DNA of 64,000 nt, taken from Gemmatimonas sp. UBA7669. Lineage in GTDB: Bacteria; Gemmatimonadota; Gemmatimonadetes; Gemmatimonadales; Gemmatimonadaceae. The stretch covers positions 1-64,000 of the forward strand of contig NZ_DLHL01000016.1 of NCBI RefSeq assembly GCF_002483225.1, written 5' to 3'. Below, one piece after another: positions 1 to 7,652 of this stretch. The notes below the pieces were generated by a model. That model was not told the origin of the DNA and ran no database searches. It saw only the letters and a program-made list of their open reading frames with translations. Each line of letters starts with the position of its first letter. Position 1 is the stretch's first letter. The position numbers and the translations under genes were made by a program.

Positions 1-24
1 CGACTTTTTCAGCACCCTGTTAGA
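1..24. repeat. Possible terminal repeat of a mobile element at the window edge
   Basis: Bases 2-17, read on the minus strand, give GGGTGCTGAAAAAGTC. This resembles the terminal inverted repeats of several bacterial insertion-sequence families. It lies just beyond the end of a low-G+C peptidase gene at the cut edge of the window, so no transposase can be seen. The match is from memory of the motif type, not from a search. Confidence is low. Confidence 0.25.
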
Positions 25-49
25 CCGTCTTTTCGGCAGCAGCGGTCCG

Positions 50-940
50 CTAGGGATCATCTGACTCATCCTCAGCTCGCTGTACCAGCTCGGCCGATTT
101 CAACAAGAACTGCGCCGAAACTTGCTTCCCGTCCATTGACGTTATCTCTGGTCTTAGGCAAGCGACAATCGAACAACCTGAAATCCTCCGATCAAGTGTT
201 CCTGCATCTTCAGGCTCTGGCCCTGAGCAAACGACACCGACCACTTCAATTGGCTCACCGTCATTCGCGTATAGAACGACGGGAGAACCGCTCATTCCAG
301 ACGAAACCGGTATTGAAGTCTCGAAACACGCATCTCTACAGAGAATGTGACCGTCCTCATGAAGTGCAGTGACGGAGCCTAGCCTCAGAACTAGTTCGCG
401 CGCGAGTTGAAATCCTTTGGTAGCACCTTTGGCTACAGAAGCAGGCGCTGTGCTCATTGCGTTGTATCCAAGGACTGCGACCTGATCACCGACAGAAAGG
501 CGGCGGCTCACAAAACGTAGTTCTCGATCGAACTTGAATCGATCCTCGCTGCCCTGAGGTTCTACTCCGAGGAAGGCGAGGTCTGAAGGGTCATCCAAAA
601 TGCACCAAGAGACGGGTGCCATCTCTACTTGAGATGATCGTATACATAGGACCCGAAGCTTCTCCTTGGCTAGCTCGATTCGCTGGCGTGGAGTCCTAAA
701 CTCCGTCGGAGTAGTCGGATGTACTGCGCGTCTAGGTTGCTGCAATCGCTCGACCTCGCGTAGAACATGTGCAGCCGTGCATACCACAGCCGACTGGATC
801 TGCGCGCTAACAAAAAAACCACTTCCGACTGCTCGTGGAAAGCCGTCCAGGTCAAATGCAACTAAGGAAACAAGCCCCTCGTTGAGGACGTGATTTAGCT
901 CCAGTTCTGCCTGGTTCCACACCCACCCGTCTGGGATCAT
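50..940 (-). CDS. Trypsin-like (S1 family) serine peptidase domain protein
   Basis: About 296 residues with the landmarks of a chymotrypsin-fold protease. GSGFF precedes the catalytic histidine in CTAAHVL, an aspartate lies in DPSDLAFLGV, and the nucleophile serine is in SSGMSGSPVV. There is no signal peptide or membrane segment, so it is probably cytoplasmic. The start at 940 is chosen because GGAG lies 8 bases upstream; an open frame continues to 1060, but its extra residues look random. Base composition is unlike the neighbours: 31 of 60 bases are G/C at 481-540, against 44 of 60 at 2101-2160. This suggests recent transfer. Cytoplasmic trypsin-like domains of this type often accompany defence or effector modules, but no partner lies inside the window. 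Substrate unknown. Confidence 0.75.
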   Translation of the reverse strand: MIPDGWVWNQAELELNHVLNEGLVSLVAFDLDGFPRAVGSGFFVSAQIQSAVVCTAAHVLREVERLQQPRRAVHPTTPTEFRTPRQRIELAKEKLRVLCIRSSQVEMAPVSWCILDDPSDLAFLGVEPQGSEDRFKFDRELRFVSRRLSVGDQVAVLGYNAMSTAPASVAKGATKGFQLARELVLRLGSVTALHEDGHILCRDACFETSIPVSSGMSGSPVVLYANDGEPIEVVGVVCSGPEPEDAGTLDRRISGCSIVACLRPEITSMDGKQVSAQFLLKSAELVQRAEDESDDP

Positions 941-1234
941 ACCAGTGACTCCACAAAGTTGATCTGACGCAAACTGGACTTCGCAAGACCGGCGCGCCGC
1001 GCCCTCTTGAGAGATCGATTCGGGAGCAAGCCATCCTCCTCTTTCGCGAGCCCGCCGCACACAATCACGCCATCCATGGAGAACCTACGGCCCAAATCAC
1101 AGAAACCGCCAGACCGCGTTCTACCGCGGTTATCGCTGTATAACGTGACGGCGCGCCGAGACGACCCAGACCACCCCACCAACCACCGGCCGACCGCGAG
1201 AACGACCCACACGAACTGGCCCCAACCACCGCCC

Positions 1235-1768
1235 CTACGCCGACGCCGGCTCCGACCCAGACCCAGACCCAGCCCCCGCCGCTTCAACAGCCCCGACCTC
1301 ACCCGCCGCCACCGCGGGCTGAGCCCCCTCCACCACCGGCAACGTCACCCCCGCCTTCGCCGCCCGGCTCTCCAGCGTCGCCCGGTCCGCCAGGCTCCGG
1401 ATCATCGCGTCCGCCTCGCGGTTCTGCAGGTACTTGCCCTTCTCCCAGCCCTCCACGATCCCCTTGGGCGTGCCGTAGATCAGCTCGGCCCACTGCGCCA
1501 CCGTCAGGCCCAGGGACTCGCGCAGCTGCCGGATGGCCTTGGGCGCCAGCAGGTCGTGCGCCGCCCGGATCTGCTCCGTGGCCGCCTTCTCCGCCGCATC
1601 GCGCTGCTCGATCGTGCGCTGCTCGTGCCCGCACTTCTCACAGCGGAAGAACTCGCGCGTCACCTCGGCCGCCATCCCGCTCAGCCGCATGGTCACCGCT
1701 TCCTGCTGCAGGGCGTAGCGGCCACCGCAGCCGCGGTGCAAGGTTCCGTCGAGGGTCGAAAGGCTCAT
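1235..1768 (-). CDS. MqsA/YgiT-type zinc-finger and helix-turn-helix regulator
   Basis: About 177 residues. The N-terminal part carries a cysteine/histidine cluster (HRGCGG, then FRCEKCGHE) like the YgiT/MqsA zinc-binding domain. The middle (LRESLGLTVAQWAELIYG) reads as an XRE-type helix-turn-helix of the MqsA antitoxin family. The C-terminus is a low-complexity Ala/Gly/Ser tail. MqsA normally represses and neutralises the MqsR RNase toxin, but no MqsR-sized frame flanks this gene. It is therefore an orphan or a stand-alone regulator. The start at 1768 precedes the zinc cluster; a TTG at 1801 is an alternative. The DNA target is presumably its own promoter, by family analogy only. Confidence 0.7.
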   Translation of the reverse strand: MSLSTLDGTLHRGCGGRYALQQEAVTMRLSGMAAEVTREFFRCEKCGHEQRTIEQRDAAEKAATEQIRAAHDLLAPKAIRQLRESLGLTVAQWAELIYGTPKGIVEGWEKGKYLQNREADAMIRSLADRATLESRAAKAGVTLPVVEGAQPAVAAGEVGAVEAAGAGSGSGSEPASA

Positions 1769-1920
1769 GACAGGGGGTTCGGGCTTGTTCGGGGCCCCCA
1801 AGCACCAGGGCGCCGCCGCCGCCGGCCGCGCCTCGTGCCCAGAGTGGGCCGTGGATCGTCTGAAAGTCGCAGAAGGCGCGACGTCCGCGCCACCCCTTGC
1901 ATCCCGCTCCTGCCCGATCC

Positions 1921-3156
1921 ATGTCCGACTTCTGTCTCGTTCGTCAGCCCGTCTTCGGCAGCACCGGTTCGCTCATCGGATACGAAATCCGGTTCAACGA
2001 CACCGACGACGGCCGCAATACGTTCGCGCAGAGCTTTCTGTCGGGCAATTTCGACCTCGTCCGCAATCGCCTGCCGGCCTTCGTGGCCGCCAGCCGCGAG
2101 CAGCTCGTGGGCGACGCGTTCCTGGTGGCCGAGCCGGGGTCGGCCATCGTCATGCTGCCGCCCTCGCTCACGCCCGACGCCGAGGTGGTGGAAGCCATCG
2201 CGCGCCTGCGCGCCGGCGGTGGTCACGTGGCTCTCGACAGTGTGGGCGCCACCCCTTCGGCCGTTGAAGCGCTGCTGCCGCACATGAGCTGGGTGCGCGT
2301 GGACGCGCGCAGCGGCGACCCGGCCACCATCAACGCCATCTGCGATCGCATCATGGCCGCGGTATCGGCCACCGGTGCCCCCGCGCCGCGCCTCATTGCC
2401 GGCAACGTCGAAGACCTCAATCAATACGAGGCCACCCTCGAACGCGGCTTCGACGGCTTCCAGGGCACGTTCTTCTCGCGCCCCGAACCGCTGCCCGCGG
2501 CCGACATGCCGCAGAGCACCGTGGCCGCCATGCGCCTCATGGGCCTCGCGCGCAACAATGACGTGAGCGACCGTCAGCTCGAGGACGTCATCGCCACCGA
2601 CCCCGTGCTCACCTTCCAACTGCTCCGCCTCGTCAACAGCGCCGCACTCGGCGGACGCGGCGTGGAGAGCATCGGACAAGCACTGCGTCTCATTGGACGC
2701 AATGCCTTCCTGCGCTGGCTGGCCGTGGCCGTGGCCGCCGCCCGCAAGAGCAAGAACGGCGTGGACCAGGAGCTGGTGCGTCAGGCCGTCGAACGCGGAC
2801 GGCTCTGCGAGCAGCTCGCGGGCCGCGGACGCGACGCCGGCACGCTGTTCCTCGTGGGACTGTTCTCGCTACTCGACGCGGTGTTCCGCATGCCGCTGCA
2901 CGAAATCCTCGAGCGCGTGGTGCTCAGCGAAGACGCCAATCAGGCGCTGCTCGACCGCAGCGGACCCTACGCCGACGCCATCAACTTCGCGGAGTCGTAC
3001 GAGCTGGGGTTGTTCGAGAACGCCACGGAGATTGCCACGGGCATGGGCGTGGACGCGGGCAAGCTCGGTGACTTCTATACGAATGCGATCAGCTGGACGG
3101 CCGAGGCGCTGGGGGCGGCGCTGGAGACCCAGCAGGCGGCGCCGGGAAGGCGGTAA
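1921..3156 (+). CDS. Degenerate EAL / HDOD domain signalling protein (YuxH-like)
   Basis: 411 residues. Residues 1-190 follow the layout of an EAL phosphodiesterase domain. The opening LVRQPVF and GYEIRF match the family, but the EAL signature glutamate context is replaced (YEIRFND), and most metal-binding residues of active c-di-GMP phosphodiesterases are absent. Residues about 195-390 form an HDOD domain, a catalytically inactive HD relative (VSDRQLEDVIATDPVL, then LLRLVNSAALGG). The EAL-HDOD pair is a known architecture in which both halves act as binding or scaffold domains in signalling. The start MSDFCLV at 1921 agrees with the family; upstream residues look non-coding. It stands alone and converges on the TonB receptor gene across a large palindrome. 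Confidence 0.85.
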   Translation: MSDFCLVRQPVFGSTGSLIGYEIRFNDTDDGRNTFAQSFLSGNFDLVRNRLPAFVAASREQLVGDAFLVAEPGSAIVMLPPSLTPDAEVVEAIARLRAGGGHVALDSVGATPSAVEALLPHMSWVRVDARSGDPATINAICDRIMAAVSATGAPAPRLIAGNVEDLNQYEATLERGFDGFQGTFFSRPEPLPAADMPQSTVAAMRLMGLARNNDVSDRQLEDVIATDPVLTFQLLRLVNSAALGGRGVESIGQALRLIGRNAFLRWLAVAVAAARKSKNGVDQELVRQAVERGRLCEQLAGRGRDAGTLFLVGLFSLLDAVFRMPLHEILERVVLSEDANQALLDRSGPYADAINFAESYELGLFENATEIATGMGVDAGKLGDFYTNAISWTAEALGAALETQQAAPGRR

Positions 3157-3194
3157 GCCAGGCAGCACAACACAGGGACATTTGCGTACTCAGA

Positions 3195-3258
3195 ACTCGG
3201 AACCTGAACCCAGAACTCGAAACTGATCAGTTCCGAGTTTTGAGTTCAGGTTCCGGGT
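3195..3258. terminator. Large palindrome between convergent genes
   Basis: Arms of about 28 bases at 3195-3223 and 3231-3258 are nearly complementary and centred on TGATCA. Position between two converging genes, in the sequence left between stop codons, suggests a bidirectional terminator. The arm contains AACTCAAAACTC, a word that recurs in the palindrome at 11350-11427. Confidence 0.65.
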
Positions 3259-3331
3259 CGTAGGTCTTTGCTGCTGCACGCCCAAACATCACCCTCGCGC
3301 TCACGCCCCTCACGCCCCCGTCTCGCGGCCT

Positions 3332-5629
3332 TCACCAACCGTGCGACAGCCCCACCTGCACCAGACGCGGCAGTCCGGGCAGCAATCCACGTGTGCGGTC
3401 CACCACCACCGTGCGGTCGGTGAGGTTCTTCACCGAAACCCAGGCGGTGAGTGACGTGGCCGGCACCGGCAGATTGGCGGTCACGTTCCACAGCGCATTG
3501 CCTGCGAGTGTGCCCTGCTGCCCGTCGGCCACCAGCACGCGCGTATTGGCCGCGTCGCCGAACTGCTCGCTGATGGCCACCAGCTCCACCCGCAGGTCGG
3601 CGCCGGAGCGATGGCGCGCACCAAGCGTGGTGGTGAGCGTGTACTCGGGCGCATACGGCAACCGGTTGCCCGTGACCGACACCCGGCTGCGCGTACCGCC
3701 GCCGTTCTGCTCGCCGTACACCTTGCCCACGACATCGCTGCCGCCAGTCCCGATGTAGGCGAAGCGCGTACCTTCGAAGCGCGCCACGGGCGTCCACGCG
3801 CCGGCCAACTCGGTGAACGGCGTGATGCCCGCAAACTCGCGCAGCGACTCCGCACGCAGCGACAGCTCGGCGCCGCGATGCAGCGTACGACCGGCGCTGG
3901 TCAGTGTGGCACCAGTGCCGCCCGCCACACTGGCGGGCACGATCTGGTTGCTGAAGTCGAGGTTGAACACTGTCGCTTCAATTCGGTAAGGACGAGCCGG
4001 AATCCAGCGCAGCCCCGCTTCGCTGTTCCAGCTCAATTCCGCGCCCAGTTCCACCACGCCGCCGGTCGCGTTGCTGATGATGTCCTCCGGGCGCGGCGGG
4101 GCGAATCCGCGATGGATGCCCGCGAACGCCGTCAGTCCCTCGCGCAATCGCAAGGTGGCGCCGGCGCCGGGAATGAGGGCTTCCAGTGTTGTCACACCCT
4201 GTACGCCATCTGGCGCGCTGGCCGATGGACGACGATTGAGCCGCGTGAGGCGGAGCGCCTCGCCGCGCAGGCCACCACTCAGGGTGAGCGCGCCGGTTGC
4301 CACACGCAGCTGTGCATAGGAGGCGTAGGCTTCAGTGGTCCGTCGATTGTCCTCCACCAGTCCGGCGTTCACGTTGCCAGTCGCGCCCACACTGCGCCCG
4401 CGGGGCGTGGAGGTGTTCACCTGCAATCGCTCCTGCGACTCGTGATGCACGCGGGCGCCCGCGTCGAGCTCCACCACGGCGCGCGCGTGCAGCCACTGCC
4501 AGCGCGCGCGCGGCTCAAGACCCACCACCACGTATTCGCGCAGACGACCTTCTGCGCCGCAGGTGGTGCTGAGATTGGCCATGCCGCCGCAATTCGGGTC
4601 GCTGCGATCATTCGGACGCTGGGCCGAGTTGGAGCTCTGACGCCACCAGTCACGGTTGATGCGATACGCGTACAAGGTGGTGGTGAGACTGCGCCGGTCG
4701 TTGCGCCCCACGCGGTGCGCGAGCGCGCCGCCAATTCGTGTGATATCGAAGCCATCGTTCACGAACGGGTTCTGCCGCGGGTCCGCCGCGTACTCCGCTT
4801 CCGTGAGGCCGGAGTACGTCACCGTGGAGCGTTCGCGATAGGCATTACCGCGAAGACTGAGCTGCTGTGTCGGGCTGAGTGGCACGAGCAGCTTGAGTGA
4901 CACGTCGTCCACTTCGGACGAGGTGTTGGCCCGGGCCCCGTCTCCGCTGCGGCGGATATAGTCGGCCAGCAGCCCCGTGCCACCGGCCTCGCCAAACGTG
5001 CCCCCGGCCTTGGCGTGCAGGCTGGTGAACGCGCGCGTGCCGCCACTCAAGGCGACGCCGCCCTGGGGACTGCGGGGAATGGACGGTGTGAGATAGTTGA
5101 TCACGCCGCCCACGGTGTGCGGACCATAGAGAATCTGCCCGGCGCCCTTGAGCACCTCGATGGACTCCATGCGCTCGATGGGCGGATGATAGTAGGCAGC
5201 GTTGTCACCGTAAGGCGCGATGGTGAACGGAATGCCGTCCTCGAGCAGCAGCACCTTGGTGGACCGCGTGGGATTGAGCCCGCGCACACCGATGTTGGGG
5301 CGCAAACCAAAACCTTCCTCGTCCCTCACCACGAGCCCTGGAACCTTGCGCAGCGCCTCGTTGGTGGTGAACACCCGGCTCGCCTTGAGCTGCGCTGCGT
5401 CAACCCGGTCGGCCGATCCGGCGAAGCGGGCCAGCCGGTCGACGCTACCCATCACCGAAACGCCAGGCAGGCGCACGGTATCGCCGCGAATGCGGCGCGA
5501 CGTGGAGTCGCTCGGGATCTGGGGCCGTGCGCCCTGCGCCGCAGCAAGGCGAGGGTAAGCCGGGACGGACAGCAACGCGAAGGCCAGACTTGGGGCAGCG
5601 CAACGCGTGAGAAAGGGGCGGAGAGGCAT
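3332..5629 (-). CDS. FecA-like TonB-dependent outer-membrane receptor
   Basis: 765 residues with an N-terminal signal peptide (AFALLSVPAY then AAAQG). A plug domain lies at about residues 55-165 (NEALRKVPGLVVRDEEGFGL, then IGVRGLNP and LLLEDGIPF), followed by a beta-barrel to the last residue, an aromatic Trp as expected for assembly by the BAM complex. The plug wording is that of the FecA/COG4772 group, which takes up ferric siderophores or ferric citrate. There is no N-terminal STN signalling domain, so it is unlikely to signal to a FecR/FecI pair. A Fur-like palindrome lies 10 bases before the start. Together these support iron uptake, but the substrate cannot be read from sequence. A LysR regulator lies upstream on the same strand. 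Confidence 0.9.
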   Translation of the reverse strand: MPLRPFLTRCAAPSLAFALLSVPAYPRLAAAQGARPQIPSDSTSRRIRGDTVRLPGVSVMGSVDRLARFAGSADRVDAAQLKASRVFTTNEALRKVPGLVVRDEEGFGLRPNIGVRGLNPTRSTKVLLLEDGIPFTIAPYGDNAAYYHPPIERMESIEVLKGAGQILYGPHTVGGVINYLTPSIPRSPQGGVALSGGTRAFTSLHAKAGGTFGEAGGTGLLADYIRRSGDGARANTSSEVDDVSLKLLVPLSPTQQLSLRGNAYRERSTVTYSGLTEAEYAADPRQNPFVNDGFDITRIGGALAHRVGRNDRRSLTTTLYAYRINRDWWRQSSNSAQRPNDRSDPNCGGMANLSTTCGAEGRLREYVVVGLEPRARWQWLHARAVVELDAGARVHHESQERLQVNTSTPRGRSVGATGNVNAGLVEDNRRTTEAYASYAQLRVATGALTLSGGLRGEALRLTRLNRRPSASAPDGVQGVTTLEALIPGAGATLRLREGLTAFAGIHRGFAPPRPEDIISNATGGVVELGAELSWNSEAGLRWIPARPYRIEATVFNLDFSNQIVPASVAGGTGATLTSAGRTLHRGAELSLRAESLREFAGITPFTELAGAWTPVARFEGTRFAYIGTGGSDVVGKVYGEQNGGGTRSRVSVTGNRLPYAPEYTLTTTLGARHRSGADLRVELVAISEQFGDAANTRVLVADGQQGTLAGNALWNVTANLPVPATSLTAWVSVKNLTDRTVVVDRTRGLLPGLPRLVQVGLSHGW

Positions 5630-5638
5630 GGTACCGGT

Positions 5639-5653
5639 TGAGAATGAGTTTCA
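5639..5653 (-). promoter_or_regulatory. Fur-box-like operator upstream of the TonB receptor
   Basis: TGAGAATGAGTTTCA matches the 7-1-7 Fur consensus TGATAATNATTATCA at most positions and sits 10-24 bases before the receptor start codon. A TTGACC element lies further upstream near 5688-5693. The site suggests iron repression of the receptor. No footprint evidence is available from sequence alone. Confidence 0.45.
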
Positions 5654-5726
5654 AACACCGCAATCCCAAGCAAACCTATCGGCATTGTGCCGGTCAACTC
5701 CGTAGAATCCCGGGGTCTTCGCCGCC

Positions 5727-6623
5727 TCACCGAGCCCCCCGCAACTCCTCTCTCAAGAACCGCACAAACGCCGTCGCGCGTGCCGATCGCCCCCGGCGAC
5801 CGCCCGTGTACGCCACCACATCGGCATCCGGCAAACTCCACGCCGGCAGCACGGCCACCAGTCGCCCCTCGCGCAGGTCATCCGCCACCGACCAGCGGCT
5901 GCGCACCATCACCCCAAGACCGGCCAACGCCCAGTCGCGTACCACGTCGCCATCGTTGCTTGCCAGCAGCGGTGACACGCGCACCTGCCGCGTGCGGCCC
6001 GCCTCGTCCCGAAAACGCCACAGCGTCACGTCCTCGTCGTTCTCGCGCAGCGCCAGACAGGGCAGGTCGCGCAGGGCGTCGGGCTGCAATGGTACGCCCA
6101 CACGCGCCAGCAAATCCGGCGCCGCGCAGCACACCCGCCCGTTGGGCGCAAGACGCTCGGCGCGCAATCCATGCGTGGGTTCATCACCAATGTGAATGGC
6201 CACGTCCCAGGCGGTGTCGGGCACACGCGCCAACCGGTCACTCAGCGTGAGCTCCACCGTGACCTGCGGATGCACACGCTGAAACTGTGCAACCAGCGGC
6301 GCGATGTGATGCCGACCAAAGCCGAATGGCGCCAGCACACGCAGCGGACCCGCCACCTCACCGCGACGTGACGCCAGTTGTTCGTGCAGGGCCGCGAGCA
6401 ACCCGCCGATCTTCTCGCCTTCACTCATCAGCAGCTCACCCTCGGCGGTGAGCGTGGGACGTCGCCCCCGTCGCTCCAGCAATCGCACGCCCACCCGGCG
6501 CTCGAGATCCTGCAGCCGCTGGGTGACGGCGGACGGCGTGACATCCAGCGCACGCGCCGCGGCAGCCAGCGAGGGCGTGCGCGCCACCACGGCAAAGAAT
6601 TCGAGATCGGCAGGTGCCAACAC
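5727..6623 (-). CDS. LysR-family transcriptional regulator
   Basis: 298 residues, the usual LysR length. The N-terminal winged helix-turn-helix is clear (PADLEFFAVVARTPSLAAAA, then VTPSAVTQRLQDLERR), followed by a two-lobed effector-binding domain from about residue 90. The start is set at a GTG (6623) with GGAGAGG immediately upstream; an open frame continues to 6752 but lacks this support. TATAGT lies about 15 bases before the start and could be a -10 element. It is divergent from the ABC transporter genes beginning at 6720, the classical arrangement in which a LysR protein controls the divergent unit. The effector is unknown. Confidence 0.88.
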   Translation of the reverse strand: MLAPADLEFFAVVARTPSLAAAARALDVTPSAVTQRLQDLERRVGVRLLERRGRRPTLTAEGELLMSEGEKIGGLLAALHEQLASRRGEVAGPLRVLAPFGFGRHHIAPLVAQFQRVHPQVTVELTLSDRLARVPDTAWDVAIHIGDEPTHGLRAERLAPNGRVCCAAPDLLARVGVPLQPDALRDLPCLALRENDEDVTLWRFRDEAGRTRQVRVSPLLASNDGDVVRDWALAGLGVMVRSRWSVADDLREGRLVAVLPAWSLPDADVVAYTGGRRGRSARATAFVRFLREELRGAR

Positions 6624-6719
6624 GGGCCTCTCCGGGACTATAGTATTAAGTCCAGACTGTACGCTGCATTCACCAATGCTGTTTCGAAACTTCATGCCGA
6701 AGCCGGGCGTGGTGAGGTC

Positions 6720-7652
6720 ATGACCCCTCCCCCACCCATGACCACACTCCACTCGGCCCCCGCTCGGCTCCGCCTGCGTCAGGTATCACGCACTTACCCC
6801 AACGGCGTGCGGGCACTGCGTGGCATCTCACTGGACATTCCCGCCGGCCTCTACGGGCTGCTGGGCCCCAACGGTGCCGGCAAGTCCTCGCTCATGCGCA
6901 CCATTGCCACGCTGCAACCCATGGACGCGGGACAGATCACCTTCGACGGGCAGGACATCTTTGCCGATGTCACCGCGCATCGCGCCCGTCTGGGCTACCT
7001 GCCGCAGGACTTTGGCGTGTATCCGGGTGTGTCGGCGCAGGTGCTGCTCGACCATCTCGCGCTGCTCAAGGGGCTCGTGCACAAGGGTGAGCGGCGCGCG
7101 CAGGTGGACGCGCTGCTGCAGCAGGTCAACCTGTGGGAACACCGAAAGCGTGCGGTGAGTGGCTACTCGGGCGGCATGCGGCAGCGCTTCGGCATTGCGC
7201 AGGCCCTGCTGGGCGCGCCGCAATTGCTGATTGTGGACGAACCCACGGCGGGTCTCGACCCCATGGAGCGCACACGCTTCTACAACTTGCTCAGCGAAGT
7301 GGGCGAGCAGGTGGTGGTGCTACTGTCCACACACATCGTGGAAGACGTGCGTCAGCTCTGCGCGCGCATGGCCATTGTGGTGCAGGGCCAGGTGGTGCGC
7401 GAAGGTGTGCCCGATGAACTGGTGCGCGAACTGCAGGGCCGCGTGTTTGCGCGCACGCTGCCGCGACACGAGACCTTTGTTCTGCCGCCGTCAATGCGTG
7501 AACTCTCGCGCACACTGCACGCCGGGCGTGCAAGGGTGCGCCTGCTGGCGGAGCAGGCGTCATCCGGCATTGCCAACGAGTCTGCCGAGCCCAGTGAGCC
7601 CACACTGGAAGACGTGTACTTTCATGCGCTGGCCGAGGCCAGCACCACATGA
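6720..7652 (+). CDS. ABC transporter ATP-binding protein
   Basis: 310 residues. Walker A is GPNGAGKSS, the Q-loop region is GYLPQDFG, the signature is YSGGMRQRFGIAQALLG, Walker B is LLIVDEPTAGLDP, and the switch histidine is in LSTHIVED. The layout matches exporter-type ATPases of the ABC-2 class (CcmA/NatA type). The start is either ATG 6720, where GAGG is very close, or ATG 6738; the N-terminus before RLRLRQVSRTYPNGV is short in the family. The stop overlaps the start of the next gene (ATGA), so the two are translationally coupled. It should energise the permease-peptidase protein that follows. Confidence 0.92.
   Translation: MTPPPPMTTLHSAPARLRLRQVSRTYPNGVRALRGISLDIPAGLYGLLGPNGAGKSSLMRTIATLQPMDAGQITFDGQDIFADVTAHRARLGYLPQDFGVYPGVSAQVLLDHLALLKGLVHKGERRAQVDALLQQVNLWEHRKRAVSGYSGGMRQRFGIAQALLGAPQLLIVDEPTAGLDPMERTRFYNLLSEVGEQVVVLLSTHIVEDVRQLCARMAIVVQGQVVREGVPDELVRELQGRVFARTLPRHETFVLPPSMRELSRTLHAGRARVRLLAEQASSGIANESAEPSEPTLEDVYFHALAEASTT

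Noticed and set aside
1235..1768. Toxin-antitoxin pair with MqsR
   Set aside because: No MqsR-sized frame with toxin motifs adjoins the MqsA-like gene.
3611..4900. Open frame of 429 codons opposite the TonB receptor
   Set aside because: No family signal, and the opposite strand encodes a receptor with plug and barrel motifs.
6378..6719. Upstream extension of the ABC ATPase
   Set aside because: It overlaps the LysR gene on the opposite strand and does not match the family.
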